From the NCBI GenBank assembly GCA_964352405.1, contig CAYGRY010000004.1, positions 1 through 64,000 on the forward strand: 64,000 nucleotides of DNA, given 5' to 3'. A program made the position numbers and the translations under genes. The notes under the pieces were generated by a model that did not search any database, had not been told where the DNA came from, and saw only the letters and a list, made by a program, of their open reading frames with translations. This document shows, piece after piece, positions 1-8,452 of this stretch. Numbering within the stretch: the stretch's first letter is position 1; every line of letters begins with the position of its first letter. Source of the stretch: UBA4207 sp964352405 (GTDB lineage: Bacteria; Bdellovibrionota; Bacteriovoracia; Bacteriovoracales; Bacteriovoracaceae).

Positions 1-1109
1 GCGAGAGGTGAAAATAGTACTTCAATGCTTTGTAGTACTTCGCTTAGTGTAAAGTCCTCAAATTCAAGAGTCATTTTACCAGCTTCAATTTTTGATAAGT
101 CCAAAAGATCAGTGACAAGGGATAAAAGGTCCTTTCCAGATGAATTAATAATTTTGGCTTTTTTGATTTGGTCATCATCAAGATTTGATTCATGATTTTT
201 GGCCATCAATCCAGATAATAAAATGATTGAGTTAAGAGGCGTTCTTAATTCATGGGACATGCTTGCTAAAAATAAGGACTTAGCTTCATTTGCCTGTTCT
301 GCTGAGATCTTGGCTGATCTTAATTGTGATGTACGCCTTTCTACGACCTCTTCAAGATGGTCGCGGTGCTCTTTAAGCTCATGTTCGCTATTTTTGAGAT
401 CATTATAGTTTTCACGAAGCCTGGTGATCATAAGGTTGATGGATGAAATAACGGTATCAATCTCATCTCCCTTAGCAGTAGGAGACTGTAATAATTTTGC
501 TTCATTAAGATTTTCAGTTGTCAGTTCATCCGCTAGCTTTGCCAATGCCACTAAGTGTTTTACAACGACAAGGTTGAAAACAATCAACATGAATAAAGAA
601 ACTAGAAAAGTTTTAATCCCTTGAGTGACAAGAGTGATTAAAATTTTATTAAAAAGTTTTGAATAAATTGGATCAAGTGAGGTGCATATTGAAAGATGAC
701 CTATGCTAGTTTTTACCGATTCATAATAAAGATCTTTATCTAATCTAATATGATTATCGTTATTCTCGTAATATTCAGCAGGAAGATCAGTAGCACCAAG
801 AATCACTGGGTCCATATCACTGCCAGAAATTCTTACGTAATCTACATAGGGTAATTGAAAAAGACCATTAGCCGTAATTTCCATCTGTTCGCGATCAAGG
901 TTCCAGACTTGTTGCGTGATAGTTTGGGTAAAACTTTTATCAATATCAATAAGTCGTGAGTGGATGGCACTCACTTCACTGTCAAACTCAAGCCAGAGCT
1001 GAGTCGCCGTTAAAATAAGCGTTATAATAGAGCTGAACAGTAAAATCAAAAAGATCAGTTTTCTTGAGATACTCTTTGTCACATACTTAGGAATGAAGCG
1101 TTGAATCAT
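1..1109 (-). CDS. Membrane sensor histidine kinase, C-terminus cut by window edge
   Basis: About 369 codons of a hybrid or simple sensor kinase are visible; the ATPase domain lies beyond base 1. The first membrane segment is at about residues 18-38, followed by an extracytoplasmic domain of about 130 residues and a second membrane segment near residues 160-180. A HAMP-like linker and a coiled coil lead into a HisKA domain with the H-box SHELRTPLN and a following DLLDLSKIEAG helix, which is typical of autophosphorylating kinases. The start is the ATG at 1107-1109. It is divergent from the response regulator at 1195, with 85 bases between them, so the two are probably one two-component system. 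The ligand is unknown. What follows HisKA cannot be judged here. Confidence 0.9.
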   Translation of the reverse strand, partial: MIQRFIPKYVTKSISRKLIFLILLFSSIITLILTATQLWLEFDSEVSAIHSRLIDIDKSFTQTITQQVWNLDREQMEITANGLFQLPYVDYVRISGSDMDPVILGATDLPAEYYENNDNHIRLDKDLYYESVKTSIGHLSICTSLDPIYSKLFNKILITLVTQGIKTFLVSLFMLIVFNLVVVKHLVALAKLADELTTENLNEAKLLQSPTAKGDEIDTVISSINLMITRLRENYNDLKNSEHELKEHRDHLEEVVERRTSQLRSAKISAEQANEAKSLFLASMSHELRTPLNSIILLSGLMAKNHESNLDDDQIKKAKIINSSGKDLLSLVTDLLDLSKIEAGKMTLEFEDFTLSEVLQSIEVLFSPL

Positions 1110-1194
1110 AAATATCTCTTCTAAAAACTTATCTTAAACTACCAGTTGATGTGAATAGATTCAATTGATAAAGTTGGCTGGAAACGGAGTTACT

Positions 1195-1683
1195 ATGACC
1201 AACACAGCTGATGATTTAAAGATTCTAATAATTGATGATAATGAGAATAATCTCTATACGCTTGAATGTATTTTGAAACAGACAAAAGATATCACTGTCC
1301 TTCAATCATCTTCTGGTCTTAAAGGAATTGAAATTCTTAAGAAAGAGCAAGTTCATTTAGTTATTGTTGATATTCAAATGCCAGTGATGAATGGATTTGA
1401 GTTTGCAAATACACTCAAAGACGATGAGAACTTAAAACATATACCTATTATTTTTCTAACGGCTTACTTTAAGTCAGATGAGTTTGCGACTAGAGGATAC
1501 AAATTAGGAGCCTTTGATTATTTAACCAAACCGATTGATGAACATCGTTTGTTAAACAAGGTAAGTCTGTATAGTCAGCTCTATAAACAAGCAGCTGAAT
1601 TAAAGAGAGTTAATGTTGAGTTGTCCAGAGCTAACCAAGCGCTAAAAGATGCCAATATAGAACTTAAAAGCCTTAAGAAGTAA
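1195..1683 (+). CDS. Single-domain response regulator with C-terminal coiled coil
   Basis: A CheY-like receiver domain occupies about residues 8-125. The acidic pair is in ILIIDDNENN, the phospho-acceptor aspartate in VIVDIQMPVMNG, the conserved Thr in IFLTAY and the Lys in YLTKPID. The last 35 residues form a short coiled coil rather than a DNA-binding domain, as in receivers that sit next to hybrid kinases or dock on partners. An upstream TTG at 1165 is in frame, but the ATG at 1195 has a better ribosome site (CGGAG, 5 bases upstream), so I use it. It is divergent from the sensor kinase at 1-1109 and is its likely partner. The stop abuts the stop of the AraC-type gene on the other strand. 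Confidence 0.88.
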   Translation: MTNTADDLKILIIDDNENNLYTLECILKQTKDITVLQSSSGLKGIEILKKEQVHLVIVDIQMPVMNGFEFANTLKDDENLKHIPIIFLTAYFKSDEFATRGYKLGAFDYLTKPIDEHRLLNKVSLYSQLYKQAAELKRVNVELSRANQALKDANIELKSLKK

Positions 1684-2739
1684 TTAGCCTTCTTGTTCCT
1701 TTTTAAATTCTAATGGTGTCAATTTTGTCCATTGCTTAAATGCTCTGTGAAAAGCACTTGATTCAGAGAAGCCTAACAAAAATGCGATTTCCGTTAAAGA
1801 AAGGCTTGGATTCGTTAGCATTTCTTTTGATAGTTCTATTCTTAGATTTGTTAATATTTCTGAATAAGACAGGTCGTATTGCTTTAATTTACGTTGCAAT
1901 GTTCTTGGAGACATTCCAAAGCAAGAAGCCATATTTTCAATACTTGCTCTTCCTTCTTTGAGTTCATTTTTTAATTTTTCATTAAAACGCATAAGGAACA
2001 AAGGCTGAGCATGCTCTTCAAACTTAGGTAGCTTCTCAAGAATTTTTTTAGCATTATTTTCTAAAAGATCAGAAAGATTCGAATCACTATCAACACATGG
2101 AAGCTCAAGATAATGTTGTTCAAATACTAATGAATTACTTGTTTGATTAAAGTTTACAGGGCAGCCAAAGTACTCGGAGTAGAACCCTTCAGAGCCAGCT
2201 GGGCGCTCGTGAGAAAACTTAACTAATCTTAAAGTAATGTTTTTTTGAGTCACCGCTTTTAAACGTTCAAACACAAGAGCAATCTCGTACTCCAAGCTAT
2301 GCCTTGAAACATTCTCTTCTGAAATTGGCCATAGTTGAAACTCGTAACGTCCATCTTCCTCAATACCCTTAGTGCTTAGTTCTTGATGGATAAGAGCGAA
2401 GAATCGAACAAATTTACGTAGGCCTTCGCGAACGTTGGAGCTGCTCGATAGTAGGTAGTCACTAGTTTGGTAAGTTCCAAAAGGTGTTAGCTTGGCCATG
2501 TTTATACCGACCATTTTATCATCTAGCTTTGTAGAGATGACTTCCCAAAACTTTGAAATCTGATCGATCGAAAGCTTTCCGTCTGGATCATCTACGTTCT
2601 CACGTTTGATACCAGCAAGTTCAAGGATTTCATTAACGTTTGCTCTTACGCTTGCTAGGGCAACAAGTGCGGCTCTAATCCCCATGGATGAGGCTGACTT
2701 GAATTTACTCATGGACACTCTGTTGTTATGTGACGACAT
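1684..2739 (-). CDS. AraC-family transcriptional regulator (arabinose-binding-like N-domain)
   Basis: The product has 351 residues. The N-terminal two thirds resemble the ligand-binding domain of the OruR/ArgR-like AraC subgroup (PF12625). The last ~100 residues hold a double helix-turn-helix: ASIENMASCFGMSPRTLQRKLK, then SLTEIAFLLGFSESSAFHRAFKQW and TPLEFKK, the classic AraC signature. Members of this subgroup usually control catabolic genes, but no target is evident here. The start could be 2739 or the internal ATG at 2712 (MSKFKS); neither has a strong ribosome site. The stop directly abuts that of the response regulator, with no intervening base. Confidence 0.87.
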   Translation of the reverse strand: MSSHNNRVSMSKFKSASSMGIRAALVALASVRANVNEILELAGIKRENVDDPDGKLSIDQISKFWEVISTKLDDKMVGINMAKLTPFGTYQTSDYLLSSSSNVREGLRKFVRFFALIHQELSTKGIEEDGRYEFQLWPISEENVSRHSLEYEIALVFERLKAVTQKNITLRLVKFSHERPAGSEGFYSEYFGCPVNFNQTSNSLVFEQHYLELPCVDSDSNLSDLLENNAKKILEKLPKFEEHAQPLFLMRFNEKLKNELKEGRASIENMASCFGMSPRTLQRKLKQYDLSYSEILTNLRIELSKEMLTNPSLSLTEIAFLLGFSESSAFHRAFKQWTKLTPLEFKKEQEG

Positions 2740-2845
2740 TTCTTATCATATCACGCCATTGTTTTAGCGTTGTAGTCTACATGAAAAGGAAAAGCATAAC
2801 AACTTTTTGTATTTAGAAGAGATAAAACCTTTATATTACAGTTAC

Positions 2846-4189
2846 TTAGATACCAGACCAAGGTAGTTTTTCAACATCAATATCGTTGTAGTAGTGGTTG
2901 ACGATATCTAGATAGTTTTTATTGTAATTTTTGGCCATTATGAAGGCTCCCCATTGGGATAAACCAACATGGTGACCCCAACCGTGACCTTTAAAAATAA
3001 AGCCTTCAGCAGTATCTGTTACTCTAAAGTGATAGCCTGGAAAATTAGACCAACCCAAAGCAGATCTAACATCAGCAAAGTCTAAATCAGCTGTACTTGC
3101 TGTGGCACTTTGCTCAACGCTAAGAGTTTTAACTGACTCAAATAAGTCATTCATCTCAGCTTCAACTAAATCAACTTTGCTTGATCGATTGAAGTTAGTG
3201 AACTTACTGCCAACTCTTGAGCTCGATTTAAATTCTTCTAAAAGATCCTGTGAGGTGTATGCCTTAGTTGTCCAACTAACGATCCATCTAGAACCTGAAG
3301 AAAGCTCATCAGAAAGTTCTGAACGTGGAAAAATCTCTGCATTACCTGCACAGTATGGAACATTGTTTTGCTTAAAAATATTTAAAGCAGAGTCTGTACG
3401 TCCGCCGCTGTAAGCGTGGAAGTAAGCAACAATGACTCGACCTTGATAAGTCATGATCTCACCACGAGTCTGCTCAACTGCAACGTCTGTGCGAGAATCA
3501 GCACCTGAAACGCCAGCATAAACTTGGAATCTTGCTGTATCATCGACGTGGTAATCTCTTGAACTAGGAGCTGTTAGAAAGTGGTAATAGGCATAACTTC
3601 TAGCGGCTAAGGCTTGAGCTTTAAGTGACTCTAAAGGCCAGCTGGCGCCAGATTCTTTTGGAACAACACCACGAAGGTATGTTTCAAGATCTACATGGTT
3701 GATAGCTTGAATGCCCTCATTTTCAAATTGAAGCGTAAAAGTTCCAAGGTAGCTATGTGATTTATCAGGGGAGACAACTCTATTAAGTTTGATCGCAGAA
3801 GTGCCTTTGACTCTTGCAGTGTCAAAGTTAAATACTCGGCCGTCATTTGATACGGCTCTTATACTATTTCCATTCTTTGTTAACTTTAAGTTTGATGTTT
3901 GAATTAGCTCTTCGCCGAAACTAATCTCAAAATTTTCTTTACTAGATAATTCCAATTGTGACGAGTCATCTGGTTTGCCGTGCAACCAATCACTTTTAAG
4001 AGTGTGAGGGAAAACTAAAACATTAAGAGTTGGTAGTTCAATATTTTTTCTTGCAGGAAGTTCAGCCGAAGACGGAAGTGAGCTATCAGGAATACTACTT
4101 TCACCTTGAAATCCAAATTGCGCTGAATAATCAAAGGCAAATGAATTTAAAGAAGCCAACAATAGTGAAACTGCAATTAATGCTTTCAT
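2846..4189 (-). CDS. Exported SpoIID/LytB-domain protein
   Basis: A 447-residue protein with a Sec signal peptide (MKALIAVSLLLASLNSFA). The C-terminal half matches the SpoIID/LytB domain: an ES...SWPLESLKAQALAARSYA block at about residues 180-200 and a closing GHGWGHHVGLSQWGA block near residue 405, followed by a motif ending in HYYND. SpoIID of Bacillus is a lytic transglycosylase acting on glycan strands stripped of stem peptides. In non-sporulating Gram-negatives the domain is taken to remodel peptidoglycan, which fits a predator that alters prey and self walls; that link is inference. It is monocistronic, with about 150 bases to the next gene upstream. Confidence 0.87.
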   Translation of the reverse strand: MKALIAVSLLLASLNSFAFDYSAQFGFQGESSIPDSSLPSSAELPARKNIELPTLNVLVFPHTLKSDWLHGKPDDSSQLELSSKENFEISFGEELIQTSNLKLTKNGNSIRAVSNDGRVFNFDTARVKGTSAIKLNRVVSPDKSHSYLGTFTLQFENEGIQAINHVDLETYLRGVVPKESGASWPLESLKAQALAARSYAYYHFLTAPSSRDYHVDDTARFQVYAGVSGADSRTDVAVEQTRGEIMTYQGRVIVAYFHAYSGGRTDSALNIFKQNNVPYCAGNAEIFPRSELSDELSSGSRWIVSWTTKAYTSQDLLEEFKSSSRVGSKFTNFNRSSKVDLVEAEMNDLFESVKTLSVEQSATASTADLDFADVRSALGWSNFPGYHFRVTDTAEGFIFKGHGWGHHVGLSQWGAFIMAKNYNKNYLDIVNHYYNDIDVEKLPWSGI

Positions 4190-4291
4190 GGTTACCTCGT
4201 CAAGAATTAGAGAGGTAGACTACCAACATAGTAGGGGTAAGTCGCTTCGTAGTAAGGTTTTGTTAAAAAGGTAATGATGTAATAACAAAGA

Positions 4292-4332
4292 CTTGGGGCG
4301 CCGAGCAATGGAGATAGGCTCGACACCCCAGT
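4292..4332. other. GC-rich hairpin downstream of the HPF-like gene
   Basis: An imperfect inverted repeat (TGGGG..CGAGC paired with GCTCG..CCCCA) lies 8 bases past the stop at 4340. Read leftwards it is followed by a TCTTTGTTATT stretch, so it may end that transcript, but there is no clean T-run. Confidence 0.5.
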
Positions 4333-4339
4333 TGAGTTG

Positions 4340-4642
4340 TTAAGAAGCGTAGGAATCGACACGGTGGTGAGGATGACCTAAGCGCTTAGAGCGAAAACTC
4401 GTTATTTGCGAGTTGATGGCCCTAATAGTTTTTTCTAAGCTCTCCTTGTAGAAAGGTGCTGTCTTCTTGGCAATAAATTCTTTGCCGAGAGACCTAAATC
4501 GAATCGTTGTAAGATAACCTCCAGCTTTAGCATTGTTTTCAACTTTAATCTCAATGTCTTCAACTTTTGGAAGAATAGTTTTAATACGGTCTTTTGTGTT
4601 TTCAATAAGACTTGCATTGTTTCTATTCTTTTTGGCTTTCAT
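4340..4642 (-). CDS. Small HPF/RaiA-like ribosome-associated protein (tentative)
   Basis: A 100-residue basic protein. The pattern resembles the S30EA/HPF fold: a helix (IENTKDRIKTILPKVEDI), two strands (IEIKVENN, YLTTIRFRSLGKEFIAKKTA), then a helix with Tyr and evenly spaced basic residues (YKESLEKTIRAINSQITSF). Proteins of this fold bind the 30S decoding region and stabilise hibernating ribosomes. Similarity is to the pattern rather than to a long identical motif, and the N-terminal strand is short, so the function is tentative. The ribosome site AAGGAG lies before the ATG. The C-terminal tail is His-rich (GHPHHR). Confidence 0.6.
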   Translation of the reverse strand: MKAKKNRNNASLIENTKDRIKTILPKVEDIEIKVENNAKAGGYLTTIRFRSLGKEFIAKKTAPFYKESLEKTIRAINSQITSFRSKRLGHPHHRVDSYAS

Positions 4643-4790
4643 CGATCACTCCTTGAATGTGTTAATAAAAAATCATATCTCCACAACTAAATCTTACGCT
4701 TTGAAAATTTATTCACAAGAAGGGGAAGTGCTAATTGACATAACTTTACAATGGGCCAACACGAATAGAGTGATTCATGACAAAGAATAA

Positions 4791-4826
4791 ACTTGATCTA
4801 TCTATACATGCATAAAGAGATCAAGT
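4791..4826 (-). terminator. Probable intrinsic terminator of the radical SAM operon
   Basis: A perfect 9-bp inverted repeat (ACTTGATCT / AGATCAAGT) overlaps the stop codon of the radical SAM gene. Read leftwards it is followed by TTTATTCTTTG. The loop is long (18 bases), so efficiency may be moderate. Confidence 0.6.
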
Positions 4827-5723
4827 GATAGAATGAGATTTCAGACGTTTAACTTTCGGCTTAAAACGCTTCACATAGTCACAGCGCTTACAGAGATCTT
4901 CGATGAGTTCACCGCGCTCAAAACCGCTCTTCATTGAAGTAGCGCGCTCACTTTGAAGAATCTCTACTAAAGGTTTTTCGAGAGAGTTACCAAGAGAAAG
5001 TCTCGCTTCTTTATCAAGACAACAAGGAACAACAACACCGTTAGAGTGGATAGCGATATGATTAATAAGACCTTGGCATGTACCTGAAGAGTCACCTGCA
5101 GGAAGATCAGGGTGAGGCCATTCAAAGCGAGTATCAAAATGAAAATAGAGTTTATTCCAAACTTTTTTAGATTTAAACTTTCCAGTTCCTTGGCGACGAT
5201 TAATAGTGACATCAAAATAACGTTCCACTAAATCATAAACATCGCTGTTGGCAGCTTCGCCTAAGTCACCCGCACCAAGGTTCCAAAGACGGTAATTGAT
5301 ATATGTCACTGGGTTAAGATCATTAAGAGATCTAGTGAATTCTAAAATAGGCAAAAGATATGGATGCAGATCTTTTTTTTCGAAATTGTCTCGAAAGCTA
5401 TGAATTGAAAAATTAATTTGTCGAATAGCTTTTGAATCTAAAATATCTTTATGTTTTGATAGCAAAGTACCGTTGGTTGTTAGCATGACTTTGGCATCGT
5501 GCTTTTCACAGATCTTTAGAATCTCTGGAAATTTTGGATGCGCCAAGGGTTCGCCCATTAAGTGAAGGCAAACTTGTTTTGCCAAGGGCAGAGCTTGAAG
5601 CAGAATACTTTCGAACTTCTCCAACGACATAATATCTTGTTCACGTTCGACTTCAGGGCAAAATGAACATTGAAGATTACAGATATTACTAATTTCAATA
5701 TAAATTCGATCAAAGCGGGTCAT
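4821..5723 (-). CDS. Radical SAM protein with SPASM-like C-terminus
   Basis: A 300-residue enzyme. The radical SAM cluster motif CNLQCSFC (Cys15, Cys19, Cys22) binds a 4Fe-4S cluster, and MGEPLAHP is the GE motif for S-adenosylmethionine. The C-terminal part has a cysteine pattern (CQG, then PCCLDKE, then CKRC) like a short SPASM auxiliary-cluster region, as found in peptide-modifying and metabolic radical SAM enzymes. The substrate is unknown. Its start overlaps the stop of the YecM-DUF4269 gene by 4 bases (ATGA), so translation is probably coupled and the two proteins may work together. It is the last gene of a three-gene operon that begins at 7649. Confidence 0.88.
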   Translation of the reverse strand: MTRFDRIYIEISNICNLQCSFCPEVEREQDIMSLEKFESILLQALPLAKQVCLHLMGEPLAHPKFPEILKICEKHDAKVMLTTNGTLLSKHKDILDSKAIRQINFSIHSFRDNFEKKDLHPYLLPILEFTRSLNDLNPVTYINYRLWNLGAGDLGEAANSDVYDLVERYFDVTINRRQGTGKFKSKKVWNKLYFHFDTRFEWPHPDLPAGDSSGTCQGLINHIAIHSNGVVVPCCLDKEARLSLGNSLEKPLVEILQSERATSMKSGFERGELIEDLCKRCDYVKRFKPKVKRLKSHSIT

Positions 5724-6682
5724 TTATATTTCTCAAAGCGAGCGAAAAGTTCAGCGTCACTGCAATGATAAAGCTCAAGCAATTGCTTGTATGGATCATC
5801 TAGCTCAAGCAGTTGGCCAAAGGCGGGTTCTGTTTTAATTCCAGAAGATTTAAGTTGAATAACTTTATTCTTAAAATGAGTGCCTAAAATTTTCAGTAAT
5901 CTACCTTCAACTCTAAGATGGCGATGAGCATTTTGATTTAATGGTTTTAATTTTTGACAAAAAAGTTCAATAGATAAGTTTTGATGATTGATTTTAGCAA
6001 TCGTAAAATCATGATGAGTTGTAATGTTTGCACTTGGGAAATGACTTATAACAGCTTTATTAAAGAGCTCGAAATCCTGACTCTCAAATAAAATATCAAG
6101 ATCTGACTCTGGAGTATCGATCCCAAGCGGGATAGTGCCAGAAATAAGTGGTTTAAACTGAGATAGTTTTTTAATAATATCAGTTTGCTCTAAAAAACTA
6201 TGGGCCATCGGATGTTTTTCGACATTAATAATATGCTCAAGGCTGTGATGATGAAACTTGACGTTGAAAGTTCCAAAAGAAGCTTGAAGCTCGGGGTTTA
6301 ATCCCTTTTTCATGCCAGAAGTATTCCAATCGAGAGATGGATATTTTGTCATTAACTCTTCAAAGCTAATATCGATCACAACTTCAAGGTGTTCATAACC
6401 CTTTGGGTAGGACTTGCCCGCTTTTGGTGCAGGAAGCTCAATGAGATCAACAAAGAGATCATTAACTTTCATGGGTTGAGATAACTTATAAGTAGAAATA
6501 GGTCTTCCACCAATCATCGATTCAATCAATAAATTAAAACTAACAGAAAAGACGACTTTAAGTTCTTCGTATTCACTGAGCGTTTGAGTTCTATAGCAAG
6601 CATGATCAACTTCCCAATGCTTATCAAGCATCGAAGATATTTCGCTGTGGGATGTTTTAATAAAATGCTTAAAATTATGCAT
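5720..6682 (-). CDS. YecM-like (VOC fold) and DUF4269 fusion protein
   Basis: A 320-residue, two-part protein. Residues ~1-170 resemble E. coli YecM, a VOC-fold putative metal-binding protein: DHACYRTQ, IGGRPISTYKL, VDLIELPAPK and YEHLEVVID are in the same order. Residues ~185-320 resemble DUF4269, a nucleotidyltransferase-like family: the block GTIPLGIDTPESDLDI has the paired acidic residues. In the families I know these two domains are separate proteins, so this looks like a fusion. I use the ATG at 6682, which overlaps the upstream gene by 8 bases; longer starts would run deep into that gene. The biochemical role is unknown. The tight operon with a flavoprotein and a radical SAM enzyme suggests a shared pathway. 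Confidence 0.75.
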   Translation of the reverse strand: MHNFKHFIKTSHSEISSMLDKHWEVDHACYRTQTLSEYEELKVVFSVSFNLLIESMIGGRPISTYKLSQPMKVNDLFVDLIELPAPKAGKSYPKGYEHLEVVIDISFEELMTKYPSLDWNTSGMKKGLNPELQASFGTFNVKFHHHSLEHIINVEKHPMAHSFLEQTDIIKKLSQFKPLISGTIPLGIDTPESDLDILFESQDFELFNKAVISHFPSANITTHHDFTIAKINHQNLSIELFCQKLKPLNQNAHRHLRVEGRLLKILGTHFKNKVIQLKSSGIKTEPAFGQLLELDDPYKQLLELYHCSDAELFARFEKYK

Positions 6683-7649
6683 CACAGTCCAAGTAGAGAC
6701 TACAGGCCTTAGATACGGCTTTAGTACCACTGTTAAAGGCAAAATTGATGGAGCCACCGCTTTTACCAGAAGCAAGATCTCCAACTAAGAAGATTCCGCC
6801 TTGTTCATTTTCTAGAAAATCATCACCATCTTCTTTTTCAACTGAGATACCTATTTGCTTAAGATAAGTCTTGGGCCTTTCGCTCCCAAGTGCAGTAACC
6901 ACGCCATCTACGATAATAGCTTCATGGGTATTGAAACTAACAGAGCATCTTTGATTTGAATCTGCAATCTTGGTAACGATTGAATTTGGTAAGAAGTTAA
7001 TTTTACCTTCATTAATCAGACTTTGAGTCTTCTCAAGATTTTGAGGAATCATACGAGCGAAGTGTTCCTTTCTGTAACTCATCCACACTTTGTGACCGCG
7101 TGACACAAGGATCTGTGCATATTCGCCAGCAGAATCACCACCACCAACAACCAAAATATCTTTTTGATTGGATTTAATCGTTTGAATATCATCGTAGATT
7201 AGGTTTGCGATTAAATCATCAATACGCACGCCTAAAGTTCTGGCTGATGACATATTACCAATGGCGACAAAGACAACATTAGTGATCCAAGAATCTTCAT
7301 TTGTATCAACACGCCATTGGCCATTTTTGAGTTTTACAATCTTTTCAACACTTTGATGAAAATGAATTTTTAAACCCTTTTGGCTAACGATCTCTTTCAT
7401 GTAGTCGATGAACTCAGGCTTGGTCATATCAGTAATACAAAGATCGCCGATACATTCGGCCATTCTCTCTTTGTAGTTTGCGAGAACTGGTTTTTCATCA
7501 GGGTATTTAGCCGCGATCATATGAGCGATTTCACCGGACTTTTCTAAAATAATAATGTCTTGGTTTTTATAGCCACGATTGAGAACCTCTACGGCCGTAG
7601 CAATTCCAGCAGGTCCAGCACCAATGATAATAACGGGGTGAATAACCAT
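6675..7649 (-). CDS. FAD/NAD(P)-dependent oxidoreductase, thioredoxin-reductase-like
   Basis: A 324-residue flavoprotein. The N-terminal Rossmann motif GAGPAGIATA binds FAD, a second dinucleotide fold GGGDSAGEYA near residue 166 binds NAD(P)H, and the C-terminal GIFLVGDLASG block is the second FAD contact. No CxxC redox pair is visible, so it is not a classical thioredoxin reductase. It is closer to the YpdA/ferredoxin-NADP reductase-like group, for which the electron acceptor must be found by context. It is the first gene of the operon with the YecM-DUF4269 fusion and the radical SAM enzyme, and could supply electrons to the latter (inference). Ribosome site: GAGG, 4 bases before the ATG. 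Confidence 0.85.
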   Translation of the reverse strand: MVIHPVIIIGAGPAGIATAVEVLNRGYKNQDIIILEKSGEIAHMIAAKYPDEKPVLANYKERMAECIGDLCITDMTKPEFIDYMKEIVSQKGLKIHFHQSVEKIVKLKNGQWRVDTNEDSWITNVVFVAIGNMSSARTLGVRIDDLIANLIYDDIQTIKSNQKDILVVGGGDSAGEYAQILVSRGHKVWMSYRKEHFARMIPQNLEKTQSLINEGKINFLPNSIVTKIADSNQRCSVSFNTHEAIIVDGVVTALGSERPKTYLKQIGISVEKEDGDDFLENEQGGIFLVGDLASGKSGGSINFAFNSGTKAVSKACSLYLDCDA

Positions 7650-7691
7650 AAAACCTCAGCTCATATTGTTTTGATGATTATAGAATAAAAA

Positions 7692-7730
7692 AGGCAAAAA
7701 AAAAGCCAGCGTGGGTTAAACACTGGCTTT
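7692..7730 (-). terminator. Intrinsic terminator pointing left, inside the operon leader
   Basis: The stem AAAGCCA / TGGCTTT, extended by GTG/CAC, is followed on the minus strand by nine T residues. It ends leftward transcription 43 bases before the start of the FAD oxidoreductase gene, so it is either an attenuator in that gene's leader or the end of a small RNA. Confidence 0.75.
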
Positions 7731-7814
7731 AATATGTTTCACTCCGAAGAGATCAGCATCTGAATATGGACGGACTTTACGGCCTGATAGCGCAAAGAGC
7801 AACAGGTTTTATTA

Positions 7815-8345
7815 ATGCTAAACTCCCCAAATTACGTTGATTTGTATTATATTAATTCTATGGAAATGCTTAAAACTCCAAGAACCTTCCTAAGGCGCTT
7901 TAAAGCGGAAGACTTAGCCTCAATTTGTGAAATGGAGTCCGATCCAGCGGTAATGATTCATACTGGTCCAGGTAGGGCGCAAACAAAAGAAGAGTCTAAA
8001 GCGAGGCTATCTAAGATTCTTGATCATCAGTCGCAATCCGATCTTGATGGGTACTATGCTGTTGTTGAAAAGACTTCGAAAAAATTAATTGCTTGGTTCA
8101 TGTTACTTCCTGTTAATGGCACGGTGTTTGAAATTGGCTTCATGATTAATAGATCTTACTGGGGCAAAGGTTACGCCTTCGAAGTTTGTCGTGCTTTATC
8201 AAGTCAGGCTTTAACTCAACACCATATTAATAAAATTATCGCCAAAGTATCTTCTGAAAATTTAGCTTCGATAAGTGTTCTTCAAAAATGCAACTTTGTT
8301 CGGGCTAAGAATGATGAAAAGACAATGACGTATTTTCTAGAATAG
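7815..8345 (+). CDS. GNAT acetyltransferase, RimJ/RimL type
   Basis: A 176-residue Acetyltransf_3-type N-acetyltransferase. The opening TPRTFLRRFKAEDLASICEM is the usual substrate-side segment; IGFMINRSYWGKGYAFEVCRAL contains the acetyl-CoA pyrophosphate loop (GKGYA); and KIIAKVSSENLASISVLQKCNF is the conserved C-terminal block. Such enzymes acetylate ribosomal protein N-termini, antibiotics or small amines; the substrate here cannot be told. The start could be 7815 (ACAGG upstream) or the later ATG at 7860 in MEMLKTPRT. Confidence 0.85.
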   Translation: MLNSPNYVDLYYINSMEMLKTPRTFLRRFKAEDLASICEMESDPAVMIHTGPGRAQTKEESKARLSKILDHQSQSDLDGYYAVVEKTSKKLIAWFMLLPVNGTVFEIGFMINRSYWGKGYAFEVCRALSSQALTQHHINKIIAKVSSENLASISVLQKCNFVRAKNDEKTMTYFLE

Positions 8346-8452
8346 CCATTTTTTTGTATTTAAGATCAAAACAACACAAATGAAAAATATACGCTAGATG
8401 ATCTGTCGTTTGATAACTCCTAGGATAGGAATACTTAATTTCAGGAGGTCTT

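Noticed and set aside
4214..4224. GGTAGACTACC palindrome before the SpoIID gene
   Set aside because: A perfect 11-base palindrome, but short and isolated; chance cannot be excluded and no regulator with such a site is evident.
4533..4790. 85-codon frame on the plus strand
   Set aside because: It is antisense to the HPF-like gene for a third of its length and has no ribosome site; the small basic protein on the minus strand explains the region better.
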